Shown: positions 35,490 to 44,151, counted from the first letter of the stretch. The stretch is 64,000 nt of DNA from Bradyrhizobium roseum (GCF_030413175.1 NZ_CP129212.1:7029001-7093000), one strand, 5' to 3'. Numbers and translations are program-made. Notes: generated by a model from the sequence alone, not told the origin.

Positions 35490-35544
35490 AGGCCGGGGAC
35501 ACGTGTGATCCCGGCCTGTGGAAATTTTTCCAGGCCGGTTTTTT
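35489..35544 (+). terminator. Competing hairpins after the SAM-II aptamer (attenuator)
   Basis: Hairpin A pairs caggccggg (35489) with cccggcctg (to 35518). Hairpin B pairs ggcct-ggaaa (35513-35524) with tttcc-aggcc (35527-35536) and is followed by ggtttttt, an intrinsic terminator. A and B share 35513-35518, so they are mutually exclusive. A third hairpin (35545-35569, gtgaccat/atggtcac) lies between this and the metZ ribosome binding site (ggagg). Confidence 0.65.
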
Positions 35545-35581
35545 GTGACCATTTTCCAAAGATGGTCACGACGGAGGTCAC

Positions 35582-36775
35582 ATGTCTGAGACTGCTACGA
35601 ACAAGCGCTACCGTCCCGAAACCAAGCTGGTGCATGCCGGCGCCCTGCGCTCGCAATATGGCGAAACGTCCGAAGCGCTGTTCTTGACGCAAGGCTTCAT
35701 CTACAACTCCGCCGAGCAATGCGAGGCGCGTTTCAAGAACGAAGATCCCGGCTTTCTCTATTCGCGCTTTTCCAATCCGAACATCTCGATGTTCGAGCGC
35801 CGCATGATCGAACTCGAAGGCGCCGAGGCCGCGCGCGCGACCGCGACCGGCATGGCGGCGGTGACGACCGCGATCCTCGCGCCACTGAAGGCCGGCGACC
35901 ATGTGGTAGCAGCGAAGGCGATGTTCAGCTCCTGCCGCTATGTGGTGGAGGACCTGCTGCCGCGCTACGGCATCCAGTCCACCCTCGTCGACGGTCTCGA
36001 CCTCGACCAGTGGAAGCGCGCAATGCAGCCGAATACGAAGACGTGCTTCCTGGAGAGCCCGACCAACCCGACGCTCGACGTGCTGGACATCCAGTCGATC
36101 GCCGAGATCGCGCACCAGGGCGGCGCGCGGCTGATCGTCGACAACGTGTTCGCCACCCCGATCTGGCAGAGCCCGCTGACGCTCGGCGCCGACGTCGTGG
36201 TCTATTCCGCCACAAAACACATCGACGGCCAGGGCCGCTGCCTCGGCGGCATCATCCTGTCGTCGGAAGCGTTCATCGCCGAGCACATCCACAATTTCAT
36301 GCGCCAGACCGGACCGTCGATGTCGCCGTTCAATGCCTGGGTGCTGCTGAAGGGGCTGGAGACGCTGGCGGTGCGCGTGCGCGCGCAGACCGAGACTGCG
36401 GCGAAGGTGGCCGACGCGCTCGCCAAGCATCCGAAGATATCGCGGCTGATCTATCCCGGACGATCGGATCATCCGCAGGCCGCACTGGTGAAGAAGCAGA
36501 TGCGCGCCGGCTCGACCCTGATCGGCTTCGAGGTCAAGGGCGGCAAGCAGGCCGCCTTCCGCTGCCTCAACGCATTGCAGGTCTCGCGCATCTCCAACAA
36601 TCTCGGCGACGCCAAGAGCCTCGTCACGCATCCCGCGACGACGACGCATCAGCGCCTGACGCCGGAAGCGCGCGCCGAACTCGGCATCAGCGAAGGGTTC
36701 ATTCGCTTCTCCGCCGGGCTGGAGCATGTGGATGACCTGATCGAGGATTTCGAACAGGCGCTGGAGAAGGCGTAA
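35582..36775 (+). CDS. metZ: O-succinylhomoserine sulfhydrylase
   Basis: 397-residue PLP enzyme of the Cys/Met metabolism family. It forms homocysteine from O-succinylhomoserine and sulfide in methionine synthesis. PLP-binding lysine is in YSATKHIDGQGR (about residue 207), and the ESPTNPTLDVLDI and YSRFSNPN motifs are conserved. CGGAGG precedes the ATG. Controlled by a SAM-II riboswitch. Full length. Confidence 0.95.
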   Translation: MSETATNKRYRPETKLVHAGALRSQYGETSEALFLTQGFIYNSAEQCEARFKNEDPGFLYSRFSNPNISMFERRMIELEGAEAARATATGMAAVTTAILAPLKAGDHVVAAKAMFSSCRYVVEDLLPRYGIQSTLVDGLDLDQWKRAMQPNTKTCFLESPTNPTLDVLDIQSIAEIAHQGGARLIVDNVFATPIWQSPLTLGADVVVYSATKHIDGQGRCLGGIILSSEAFIAEHIHNFMRQTGPSMSPFNAWVLLKGLETLAVRVRAQTETAAKVADALAKHPKISRLIYPGRSDHPQAALVKKQMRAGSTLIGFEVKGGKQAAFRCLNALQVSRISNNLGDAKSLVTHPATTTHQRLTPEARAELGISEGFIRFSAGLEHVDDLIEDFEQALEKA

Positions 36776-36791
36776 CCGGCGAACGGCGGGT

Positions 36792-36837
36792 GGCGAATAG
36801 CGTTTTAACCATTCGCTATTCGCTACTCCCTATTCGC
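36792..36837. terminator. Hairpin repeat between metZ and the SGNH gene
   Basis: gcgaatagcg (36793-36802) pairs with cgctattcgc (36814-36823), with a further tattcgcc copy at 36831. Between two convergent genes, so probably a bidirectional terminator; the attcgctattcgctac string is a repeat type I associate with Bradyrhizobium genomes. Confidence 0.55.
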
Positions 36838-36842
36838 CCATC

Positions 36843-37871
36843 TTACATCGGCCGGTACGTTCGCACGTCCGCCGGCACGTGGACGCCGAGCTTGATCTGG
36901 CCGACCGACTTGATGATGTCGTCGCCGAGCAACTGTGCGAAGCAGGCGTAGCCCCAGTCGCTCATGTGCAGGCCGTCGGAGATCACGAAGTTCTCGATCG
37001 GGATCGCCTGGCCCTCGTGCCAGTCCTTCATGACCGCGAAGCGCGGGAAAACACCGACCTTGCGCAGTTCGGCGACCTTGCCGAGCAGCGTCATCATCCT
37101 GCCCGCGCTTTCGGCGTGCTCGTTGACCCGCGGCGAATATTGCGGATCGATCAGCACGACGTCGGCGCCGACGGCCTGGATGCGCGCAATGCCTTCCTCG
37201 ACGAGCCTGGCGGTTTCGCCCGGATCGAGGTTGCGCAGCACCGCGTTGGTGCCGACCTGCCAGATCACCAGATCCGGCCGCAGGTCGATCACGGCGGTCT
37301 GCAGCCGCTTCATCATCTCGGGCGCGTCCTCGCCGCCCTTGCCGGCATTGATCACGGTGATGTCGGCGGTCGGATACTTCCGGCGCAACTGCGCGGCGAG
37401 ACGATTGGGATAGGTGAACTCCGGCGCGGTGGAGCCAAAGCCCTGCGTCGACGACGAGCCAAACGCGACGATCACGACCGGCTCACCCGCCACCAGGCGG
37501 CTGGCGACGTGGGGCAACGATCCCATCGACTTGCTGCCGCCCTTCGGCGGCTGGCACGGCACGCGGCTGAAGATGTCGCCGGCCGACTTGGCAACTTCCT
37601 TCACCTTGTCGATCGCCTTGCCGGTGACGCCTTTTTGGGCGGCCGGATTGACGGCAGCCGTCGCCGCCGGCGGCGCAGCGTTTTCTGCCACCGGCTTTGG
37701 TTCTGGCGTGTTCCCCGACCGGGCGTTATCGGACAGCGCCGCCTGCTGGGCGGGCTGCTGCGGAGCGGTCTGGGCAAGCACCGGCGAAACCGCAGCGGGC
37801 ATCGCCAGGGCGAGGCCCACGGCGCAGAGGATCGGCAATGTCGACAAACAAAAAGGGTAGTGACGGCTCAT
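36843..37871 (-). CDS. Exported SGNH/GDSL hydrolase (third gene of the opgC operon)
   Basis: 342 residues. Signal peptide to about residue 33, an Ala/Pro-rich linker (35-80), then an SGNH esterase domain: block I FGSSSTQGFG (Ser, about 137), Gly in GKGGEDAPEM, Asn in WQVGTNAVL, and DGLHMSDWGY carrying the Asp-His dyad. Periplasmic acyl-ester hydrolase or acyltransferase. It is the last of three minus-strand genes and lies 12 bp from its paralogue upstream. Confidence 0.85.
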   Translation of the reverse strand: MSRHYPFCLSTLPILCAVGLALAMPAAVSPVLAQTAPQQPAQQAALSDNARSGNTPEPKPVAENAAPPAATAAVNPAAQKGVTGKAIDKVKEVAKSAGDIFSRVPCQPPKGGSKSMGSLPHVASRLVAGEPVVIVAFGSSSTQGFGSTAPEFTYPNRLAAQLRRKYPTADITVINAGKGGEDAPEMMKRLQTAVIDLRPDLVIWQVGTNAVLRNLDPGETARLVEEGIARIQAVGADVVLIDPQYSPRVNEHAESAGRMMTLLGKVAELRKVGVFPRFAVMKDWHEGQAIPIENFVISDGLHMSDWGYACFAQLLGDDIIKSVGQIKLGVHVPADVRTYRPM

Positions 37872-37883
37872 TAAGGCAAATCC

Positions 37884-38702
37884 CTAATTCTGCTGCGCCG
37901 GGTCCAGGCGGGCCGCATCGAACACGAATTTCGACAGCGCGCGGCCGAGGCAGGCATGAACCCGCTTGGCCATGTCGGGGCCATGGAAGGTGCTGAACAG
38001 ATCGAAGTCTCCGGCGTCGTTCCAGTGACGCATGATACCGAAGCGGTCGAACAGCGGAACACTGTACTGCTGCGCCACCACCCGCATATTATCTAGGTAG
38101 GGCGGCGCGGAAATCATCGTTTCCGTGCGCGGGCTGTATTGCAGATTGATCAAAACCACGTCGGCCCCTGCCTTTTGCAGCGCAACAACCCCGTCCCCGA
38201 CCGCCCCGCGAAAATCGTCGGGATCGACGGATCGCATGGCATCGACGGTTCCGGTCTGCCAGATCACCAGAGTAGGCCTTTTTGCTTCCACCAGCTTAAT
38301 GAGGATGGCGTCGGTTTCCTCGGCGGTCTTGCCCCCTTGTAGTTCTACGGACATCTCTATCGGAACCGACGGCAGCTTCTGCTTCAGCGCGGCCAGCAGC
38401 TTGGCAGGATAGGCGCTGTCGGCCGAGGAGGCGATGGTCGAGGAGCGGCTGCCCACCACCAGGATGTTCAGCGGCCGGCCGTTCTTGACGGCCTCGGCAA
38501 CCCTCGGCAGCAGGCCGTCGGTGCTCAGGAGATAGGCCGGCACCTCGCAGGCCTGGGGCGGGGTTTGAGGCGCGGCTTGAGATGGGACCTGGGGTGCGGC
38601 TTGAGATGCGTCCCGAGATGCGTCTTGGGCAAGCGCCGCCGCGCCGACCGCAAGGCCGGCGAACAGGGACAGGGCTAGTACGGCTCCGGAACCGGGCCTC
38701 AT
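37884..38702 (-). CDS. Exported SGNH-like protein (second gene of the opgC operon)
   Basis: 272 residues from ATG 38702, whose ATGA overlaps the opgC stop. Signal peptide to about residue 25 (ALAQ). SGNH-like: block I VVGSRSSTIASSA (Ser at about 83), block III WQTGTVDAM in which the catalytic Asn is replaced by Val, and a C-terminal STFHGPDMAKRVHACLG where a DxxH dyad is not clearly kept. A paralogue of the next gene, possibly with lost or altered activity. Predicted partner in glucan or envelope substitution. Confidence 0.75.
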   Translation of the reverse strand: MRPGSGAVLALSLFAGLAVGAAALAQDASRDASQAAPQVPSQAAPQTPPQACEVPAYLLSTDGLLPRVAEAVKNGRPLNILVVGSRSSTIASSADSAYPAKLLAALKQKLPSVPIEMSVELQGGKTAEETDAILIKLVEAKRPTLVIWQTGTVDAMRSVDPDDFRGAVGDGVVALQKAGADVVLINLQYSPRTETMISAPPYLDNMRVVAQQYSVPLFDRFGIMRHWNDAGDFDLFSTFHGPDMAKRVHACLGRALSKFVFDAARLDPAQQN

Positions 38703-39937
38703 ACGCTGCCTCCAGCCATATCGGCATTCACCATGCGGTTGGCCTTGGCCGCATCCTTGTCGGCCGAGTGCTTGTACCACGAAATCACCCAGGCCACGCC
38801 CCACATGATGAGGATTCCGACCAGGCTGACGAGGGCATGCATAAGGGCGCCCCCGCCAACTTCGGCCAGTACGAAATGGCCTGCGAAGGCCAGGAAGACA
38901 CCGAGGCAGAATATCTCAAGGGAATGCTGCCCGCACAGGATCAATGGTCGCAGCCAGCGCGATTTCAACCCAGGCCAATCCTTGGGCAGGAAGCGCACGG
39001 TGAGTGCGGCAAGCGCCAGAAAATGGGCAAATCGCAGCACGTCCAGATCGGTCTTGGTGATCGGGTACATCCATTGTTCCAGCCGCTTCGGCATCAGGAA
39101 ACTGAGCTGCGGGATGTGCCAGGTCAGCGTGACGAAGAACGCAAACAGCAGATAGGCGACGCAGATCCACAGCGTCACCGGCGACGACAGGATGCGCGAC
39201 ATCCGCGCGGCGCCGCCGAGCGCGCACCAGGCGCCGAACACGAAGAGCAACTGCCAGGCGAACGGGTTGAAGATCCAGAAGCCGCTCGGATAGGCCGTCA
39301 GGTACCAGTCGAACTGCCAGGCCAGCGCGTATAGCAGCACCGACAGACCAAGCGTGACGTCGGGCCGCCACTTCATCAGCCACAGGATGATCGGCAGGAA
39401 CAGCATCAGCACGATGTAGAGCGGCAGCACGTCCATGTTGACGGGACGGAAGCGCAGCAGCAGCGCCTGCACGATGGTCACATCGGGCTGCTTGAGAAAA
39501 TCCAGGATGCCCATTTCCTCGCTGTAGAGCGGGTTCTCGAACCGGGTGGCGACGTAGGAGATCTCGGCGAGGAAGATCGTGAACAGGAACACATGCGCGA
39601 CGTAGATCTGCCAGACCCGGCGCATGATCCGCGCGGTCGCCACCACGAAGCCGGCCTGCAGCATCGCCCGGCCGTAGACGAAGGCGGCGGTGTAACCGGA
39701 GATGAAGATGAAGATCTCGGTGGCGTCGGAAAATCCGTAATTGCGGATGGTGAACCAGGTGAGGATGTTCGCCGGCAGGTGATCGACGAAGATCAGCCAC
39801 AGCGCCATGCCGCGAAACAGGTCGAGCCGCAATTCACGCTCGCCGGTCGCGGGCAGCGTGATCGCCGGCGCAGAAGCTGAGGCAGGCTTGCTGTCGCTGC
39901 GAGGCGTTGCGATAACGGGATCGGCAATGGACGACAT
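38699..39937 (-). CDS. opgC: OpgC-like acyltransferase membrane protein
   Basis: 412 residues from ATG 39937 (longer frame to 40000 possible; the ribosome binding site is weak in both cases). About ten hydrophobic segments. The start region RELRLDLFRGMALWLIFVDHLPANILTWFTIRNYGFSDATEIF is the OpgC signature. In Rhodobacter sphaeroides OpgC is needed for succinylation of osmoregulated periplasmic glucans; that role here is inferred. It heads a three-gene operon with two exported SGNH proteins, and overlaps the next gene by 4 bp. Confidence 0.85.
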   Translation of the reverse strand: MSSIADPVIATPRSDSKPASASAPAITLPATGERELRLDLFRGMALWLIFVDHLPANILTWFTIRNYGFSDATEIFIFISGYTAAFVYGRAMLQAGFVVATARIMRRVWQIYVAHVFLFTIFLAEISYVATRFENPLYSEEMGILDFLKQPDVTIVQALLLRFRPVNMDVLPLYIVLMLFLPIILWLMKWRPDVTLGLSVLLYALAWQFDWYLTAYPSGFWIFNPFAWQLLFVFGAWCALGGAARMSRILSSPVTLWICVAYLLFAFFVTLTWHIPQLSFLMPKRLEQWMYPITKTDLDVLRFAHFLALAALTVRFLPKDWPGLKSRWLRPLILCGQHSLEIFCLGVFLAFAGHFVLAEVGGGALMHALVSLVGILIMWGVAWVISWYKHSADKDAAKANRMVNADMAGGSV

Positions 39938-40171
39938 CTGGCACCGCTGGTTTGGCTTTTTATGCGTGCACTGTCCGGGACGGATCATATCGGCCCGCAC
40001 CCTGCATACAAGATACGCCGACAGATACGGGAACGGACCGCGCGCGGGCGCGCTCTAGAACGGAACTATGTTGAAACCGCGATCAAACGACCGGCAAACC
40101 CGGCAGACCGGTGATTGTTCCCCCGGCATTCTTGGCTATGATATACGCAGGATTTCCGGAAGTTTGCCCGC

Positions 40172-40564
40172 ATGTACCGCGCCGTCACCCGCCAGATCGA
40201 AGTCACCGTCGAGCCGAACTTTTTGCCCGAGCGCTCGTCGGTCGACAAGGGGCAATATTTCTGGTCGTACACCATCGTCATCACCAATACCGGCGCCGAG
40301 ACCGTGCAACTGCGCACCCGGCACTGGGTCATCACCGACGCGACGGGCCGCAAGCAGGAAGTCCGCGGCGAGGGCGTGGTCGGCGAGCAGCCGGTGCTGG
40401 CGCCGGGCGAGCGCTTTGAATACACCAGCGGCGTGCCGCTGCCGACCGCGTCGGGCTTCATGGCCGGCCGCTACCAGATGGTCAGCGCCAGCGGCGAACG
40501 GTTCGAGATCGACGTGCCGACATTCTCGCTCGATAGCCCCGACAACAGGCGGGTGTTGAACTGA
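40172..40564 (+). CDS. apaG: ApaG family protein
   Basis: 130 residues of the ApaG fold (Co2+/Mg2+ efflux-associated protein): VTRQIEVTVEPNFLPERSSVDKGQYFWSYTI..., VVGEQPVLAPGERFEYTSGVPL and GRYQM. A beta-sandwich cytoplasmic protein; molecular function is not settled. Full length. A perfect 21-bp inverted repeat (gacgagcgcc t ggcgctcgtc) at 40563-40583 follows the stop codon. Confidence 0.95.
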   Translation: MYRAVTRQIEVTVEPNFLPERSSVDKGQYFWSYTIVITNTGAETVQLRTRHWVITDATGRKQEVRGEGVVGEQPVLAPGERFEYTSGVPLPTASGFMAGRYQMVSASGERFEIDVPTFSLDSPDNRRVLN

Positions 40565-40583
40565 CGAGCGCCTGGCGCTCGTC
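40563..40583. repeat. Perfect inverted repeat after apaG
   Basis: 10-bp arms gacgagcgcc and ggcgctcgtc around one T. No T-run follows, so it is not a classical terminator. The rest of the gap to 40806 shows nothing recognisable. Confidence 0.5.
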
Positions 40584-40806
40584 ATCACCGGGCTTTACCG
40601 GGATCAATTATTTCGAAAAGCCATCTCAGGAAGCTTCGTGAAATTGCACGGCGCACGCTTTCCGGCCGCCGCCCGGCTTGTCGTTTGCCGCCCTTAACCA
40701 TGATGTTCATCCGACGCGATCGGGGAAGATTAGTTTCCCGGCCAAAGGAACCATTGCCCTACGAGCCTATTGGCTCGCTGACACAATCATTTTTGAAAGA
40801 AATAAC

Positions 40807-41124
40807 ATGAAAACCCTCGCGATCTATCTCGCCGCCGGCGCAAGCGCCCTTCTCGTGACGGCCGCTTCCGCTGCACCGTTTTCCCCGAATGCAGTATCCG
40901 CTCCGGAGAGCAACATTCAGAACGTCCGCATGGTCTGCAATGAAGCCGGCCGGTGCTGGCGCGAGCGTGGCCAGCGCCGCGTCATCATCCGCGAGCAGAG
41001 GGATTCCTACGGATATGCTCCCCGTCGCGAGCGCTATATCGGCCGTCGTGGCCATAGCGAGGGTGCCGGCATCGGCATCCGTGCTCCCGGCGTCAGCGTC
41101 GGAATCGGCACCGATCGCTACTAA
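40807..41124 (+). CDS. Small basic exported protein
   Basis: 105 residues from ATG 40807. Signal peptide (to about residue 22, AASA), then QNVRMVCNEAGRCWRERGQRRVIIRE with two Cys and an Arg-rich, Tyr-rich tail (APRRERYIGRRGHSEGAGIGIRAPGVSVGIGTDRY). I recognise this layout from unassigned Bradyrhizobium exported proteins. Function unknown. A clear terminator follows. Confidence 0.7.
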   Translation: MKTLAIYLAAGASALLVTAASAAPFSPNAVSAPESNIQNVRMVCNEAGRCWRERGQRRVIIREQRDSYGYAPRRERYIGRRGHSEGAGIGIRAPGVSVGIGTDRY

Positions 41125-41148
41125 GCCGACGACAGTCTGACCAGCATT

Positions 41149-41175
41149 AAAGCCGCGGAGAAATCCGCGGCTTTT
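41149..41175 (+). terminator. Intrinsic terminator
   Basis: aaagccgcgg / ccgcggctttt hairpin with an agaaat loop after the 40807 gene. Confidence 0.85.
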
Positions 41176-41250
41176 CGATGTGAACTCTCATCGCGCATCG
41201 GTCGGGATCGCGCACGCACGCCGACGCGCGGTCCGTCAGCCTGGCCGGAT

Positions 41251-41373
41251 TCAGACGTGCGGGGCGTTTGTGCCCCGCAGCCGTTCCGCATACCAGAAAG
41301 CCCCAATCATTGCGAACGAGAGAACGAACAACGCTCCGCAGACAAGGAGCGTCGGCACCGAATTGATATCCAT
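41251..41373 (-). CDS. 40-residue single-span membrane microprotein
   Basis: Read directly from the minus strand: ATG 41373, TGA at 41251-41253. MDINSVPTLLVCGALFVLSF is followed by AMIGAFWYAERLRGTNAPHV. One membrane helix (about 8-28) and a WYAERLRG cytosolic tail. GGAG lies 6 nt upstream. Coding is supported by the ribosome binding site and the coherent membrane-helix layout. Function unknown. Confidence 0.6.
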   Translation of the reverse strand: MDINSVPTLLVCGALFVLSFAMIGAFWYAERLRGTNAPHV

Positions 41374-41460
41374 GGCTTTCTCCGGGAATCCGAGCGCGTG
41401 CAGTTTTCGTCGCGACCGACGCAGCGCCCACTCGTCAGCCTCGCAGATCAGATCAGTCGT

Positions 41461-41727
41461 TCATTTTCGAAAATCTGCCGCGACCAGATCGTAAGAACCC
41501 CGGCCTCCACGGACGTAGATCTTCGCAGCCGCAGCGCATATCGCATCGCGGTTGCAATCGAACGCATTCAGGAATCCAGACTCGTCGAGACGCGCGTCCG
41601 GCTGGATACGCCGCAACGCGCCTTCGTCTATGAAGAACGTCGCTTCCAGCGCGCTGTCGTGCCCCCAGAACCGCACGGCTCGCCGAGTCTGGTCGTATGA
41701 GCGGCTATGATTTGGAAACGCGATCAT
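41461..41727 (-). CDS. DUF1488 family protein
   Basis: 88 residues from ATG 41727: MIAFPNHSRSYDQTRRAVRF then WGHDSALEATFFIDEGALRRI, an AFDCNRD segment and a KIYVRGGRGSYDLVAADF end, the DUF1488 pattern. Function not known for the family. The longer reading to 41865 is unsupported. The flanking stretch 41728-42059 shows no gene. Confidence 0.75.
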   Translation of the reverse strand: MIAFPNHSRSYDQTRRAVRFWGHDSALEATFFIDEGALRRIQPDARLDESGFLNAFDCNRDAICAAAAKIYVRGGRGSYDLVAADFRK

Positions 41728-42059
41728 GAGGGTGGGACCGATCGACTCTCGCCGGCGAAGTTGCGCTGACCGGCGACGCGCCCATCGATGCGACGTGCGG
41801 TTGGTCAGTGTCATTGAAAAGATTTGGCGTGGCGTCTGCGCTGCCGCAAAGGGGATGCCGGGCAATACGATTGCGCTGCCTTTGAAGTGGCTACTCAGTG
41901 TCGCATTACAAGGCTCGTCAGGTCCCGCGCCGAAAACAAACTACGATTCTTCTCGCTATTCGGCGGACGATCGCTATATGGTCGGTATCATCGCGCGCCC
42001 CTTGGCTGTTATCGATGACTGAGAGCTTTGCGCTCCCGCCTAAAACCAGAGGCGGTCAT

Positions 42060-42164
42060 ATGCCAAATTCCAGATTAGACCTTCGTGAGTGGTGGGTGCC
42101 CCCGGTGTTGATGCCGATCTTTCTTGTGCTGCTGGTCGCCGCTGCGACGGTTGCCCAATGGTAA
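42060..42164 (+). CDS. 34-residue membrane microprotein
   Basis: ATG 42060: MPNSRLDLREWWVPPVLMPI followed by FLVLLVAAATVAQW. A charged/WW amphipathic head and one membrane helix. The LREWWVPPV head is a pattern I associate with small membrane proteins of Bradyrhizobium. It overlaps the next start (ATGGTAA). Function unknown. Confidence 0.55.
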   Translation: MPNSRLDLREWWVPPVLMPIFLVLLVAAATVAQW

Positions 42165-42373
42165 CCCGGCGTCACGCAGCTTCACGGCAGAAACAGAACC
42201 CATCGACGCTGGCTCAAGATCTGAACACGGGCGCGGACGCCGCCCTGGACAGGGCTCGCGGGATGCTTCCGGGGGATGAGCGCACCGAGGCGATGCAAAA
42301 GGCATTGGTCCTGCGCAATGCCTCCGACATCCAACGCCTTTTCGGCGGCAAGCGCGACACACCTGCCGCATGA
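42158..42373 (+). CDS. Small hypothetical protein
   Basis: 71 residues from ATG 42158, overlapping the preceding microprotein by 7 nt. Hydrophilic and helical: LAQDLNTGADAALDRARGMLPGDERTEAMQKALVLRNASDIQRLFGGK. No family recognised. The tight overlap suggests co-translation with the upstream microprotein. Confidence 0.5.
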   Translation: MVTRRHAASRQKQNPSTLAQDLNTGADAALDRARGMLPGDERTEAMQKALVLRNASDIQRLFGGKRDTPAA

Positions 42374-42505
42374 CGGAGGCTTGGTCCGCTGGCGGCAAGG
42401 TGGGGTATTATTGTTATGCCGTCGGGGATCGTATGGGCCACGAGATGCTTGTCCCGGATGAACACTTATATAACTCCATGGCCGCGTCCCATGGGCTCCT
42501 CGACG

Positions 42506-42889
42506 ATGGCGCTTGACCATTCCGGCGTTCCCGCCGTCGTTCTCATTGTCGAGGATGATATGATGCTTCGCATGCGTGCGGTCGACATGGTCGAAGACGC
42601 CGGTTACACGCCGGTCGAGGCGATGGATGCCGCCGAGGCGATCGCCATCCTGGAATCCCGATCCGACGTCGCACTGATGTGCACCGACATCCAGATGCCA
42701 GGGCAAATGGACGGCGTCGGCCTTGCGCAGGCCGTGCATGCGCGTTGGCCCGCGATCAGGATCATCGTTGTATCGGGTCAGTTGAACCTGCCGCATCTCG
42801 ATCTTCCTCCCCACAGCACGTTTCTTGGCAAGCCGCTCGATGCCGGGGAAGTGATCGCCGAAATGCGTGAAATGATCGGCCGCGCCTGA
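42506..42889 (+). CDS. Receiver-only response regulator
   Basis: 127 residues from ATG 42506. A single receiver domain: VLIVEDDMMLRMRAVDMVEDAG at the start, phospho-acceptor in MCTDIQMPGQMDG, conserved Thr/Ser position in IIVVSGQ and Lys in FLGKPLD. No output domain. Sits 88 bp ahead of an HWE-type kinase on the same strand, so the two are likely partners. Confidence 0.85.
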   Translation: MALDHSGVPAVVLIVEDDMMLRMRAVDMVEDAGYTPVEAMDAAEAIAILESRSDVALMCTDIQMPGQMDGVGLAQAVHARWPAIRIIVVSGQLNLPHLDLPPHSTFLGKPLDAGEVIAEMREMIGRA

Positions 42890-42977
42890 GGCGTCAGCAC
42901 TTTGGCGCCGAATCCAGCCCAAAGCGCATGACTGCGGCAAAAACCCAGCCTCCGAAGATCAGTGCGGTACCCAACCT

Positions 42978-43775
42978 ATGGTGATACAATCGGCGATGTC
43001 CCCAGCCGATCTCCGAACCGATCCGCGTCCCGCAAGCAGCGCAACACCATATCAGGACGATCTGGCGGCAGAAAACGTCAGCCTGCGGCTCTTGCTCGCG
43101 CAAGCCGAGATCAATGCACAGAGTCTGCTGGCCACGGCCGGCATCGACGCCAGGGAGCGCGAGGCGTCGGACAAGCTGCAGAAGCTGATCCTCGAGGAAC
43201 TGCACCATCGTATCAAGAATACGCTCGCAACCGTTGGCGCCATCGTCTCGCAGAGCCTGCGCGGACTGCCCGACGCCGGGCACGCGCAGCAGGCCATCGA
43301 GGGCCGGCTGCTCGCGCTGGGGCGCGCGCATGATCTGCTTTTGCAGGCAAGATGGAGCAGCGCGAACCTTGCCACGATCGTCCGCAGCGCCACCGAGGCC
43401 TTCGATAGTCCCGATGAGCCCAAATTCTCGATCGCGGGACCCGATATCCGGATGATGTCGGGCGCCGCCATCGCCATCGCGATGACGCTCAACGAGCTTT
43501 GCACCAATACCACCAAGTTTGGCGCCCTGTCGGTCCCGCAAGGGCGCGTCGACATCCACTGGACGCTGGATCAGCAGGCGCAGCGCCTGCACCTTACATG
43601 GACGGAAAGGAATGGCGCAGCCGTCCGCCCGCCCGAAAAGCGCAGCTTCGGCACGCGGCTGATCGAGACGCTCGGCAGGCAGCTCCGGGGCGACGTGCGG
43701 CTGACCTATGAGCCGACCGGGTTCGTCTATACATTCGACGTGCCGATGGCTTCCCTGACGTCGGCGGCGGCCTGA
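42978..43775 (+). CDS. HWE/HisKA_2-type sensor histidine kinase without a sensor domain
   Basis: 265 residues. A short N-terminal coiled coil (about 25-70), then the phospho-acceptor motif EELHHRIKNTLATVGAIVSQSLR (His about residue 76), and an HATPase with NELCTNTTKFGALS and GTRLIETLGRQLRG. HWE kinases in rhizobia often feed general-stress phosphorelays. There is no PAS, GAF or membrane segment; input must come through partners. Start ATG 42978 is the first in frame. Confidence 0.85.
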   Translation: MVIQSAMSPADLRTDPRPASSATPYQDDLAAENVSLRLLLAQAEINAQSLLATAGIDAREREASDKLQKLILEELHHRIKNTLATVGAIVSQSLRGLPDAGHAQQAIEGRLLALGRAHDLLLQARWSSANLATIVRSATEAFDSPDEPKFSIAGPDIRMMSGAAIAIAMTLNELCTNTTKFGALSVPQGRVDIHWTLDQQAQRLHLTWTERNGAAVRPPEKRSFGTRLIETLGRQLRGDVRLTYEPTGFVYTFDVPMASLTSAAA

Positions 43776-43843
43776 GCCCATATCCGGGCAACGTGGGCGC
43801 CAACGGTTGCTTTCATCCGTTCGACGCTCCACATCGAACCGAG

Positions 43844-44095
43844 ATGACAAACCAGAAAGAAACGATGATGAAAAAACCCGTCCTCACCCTTGAAGAACCT
43901 GAGCCGAGAAAGCCGACGAGAGCCGACCGCCCCCCGACCGAGGGCTTCGTGACGGTCGTCGACGGCCACTTCAAATCGGAATTCGACACGGCGGAAGCGG
44001 CCGAAGCGGCGGGACGAAAACTGAAGTCGGCCTATCCGATGCTCCAGATCGAAATCTATGACGCCGCCACCAAGGTTCGCACGCTGCTGAGCTAG
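43844..44095 (+). CDS. Small hypothetical protein
   Basis: 83 residues from ATG 43844 (ATG 43865/43868 are alternatives). Charged N-terminal segment rich in Pro/Glu/Arg, followed by EGFVTVVDGHFKSEFDTAEAAEAAGRKLKSAYPMLQIEIYDAATKVRTLL, a beta-alpha-beta-like end. No family known to me. Downstream of the HWE kinase, same strand. Confidence 0.6.
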   Translation: MTNQKETMMKKPVLTLEEPEPRKPTRADRPPTEGFVTVVDGHFKSEFDTAEAAEAAGRKLKSAYPMLQIEIYDAATKVRTLLS

Positions 44096-44151
44096 GACGA
44101 CAGGCGAATTGTGGATGGGGTCACCGGCCCTGGCCCATCTACGAAACGGCG

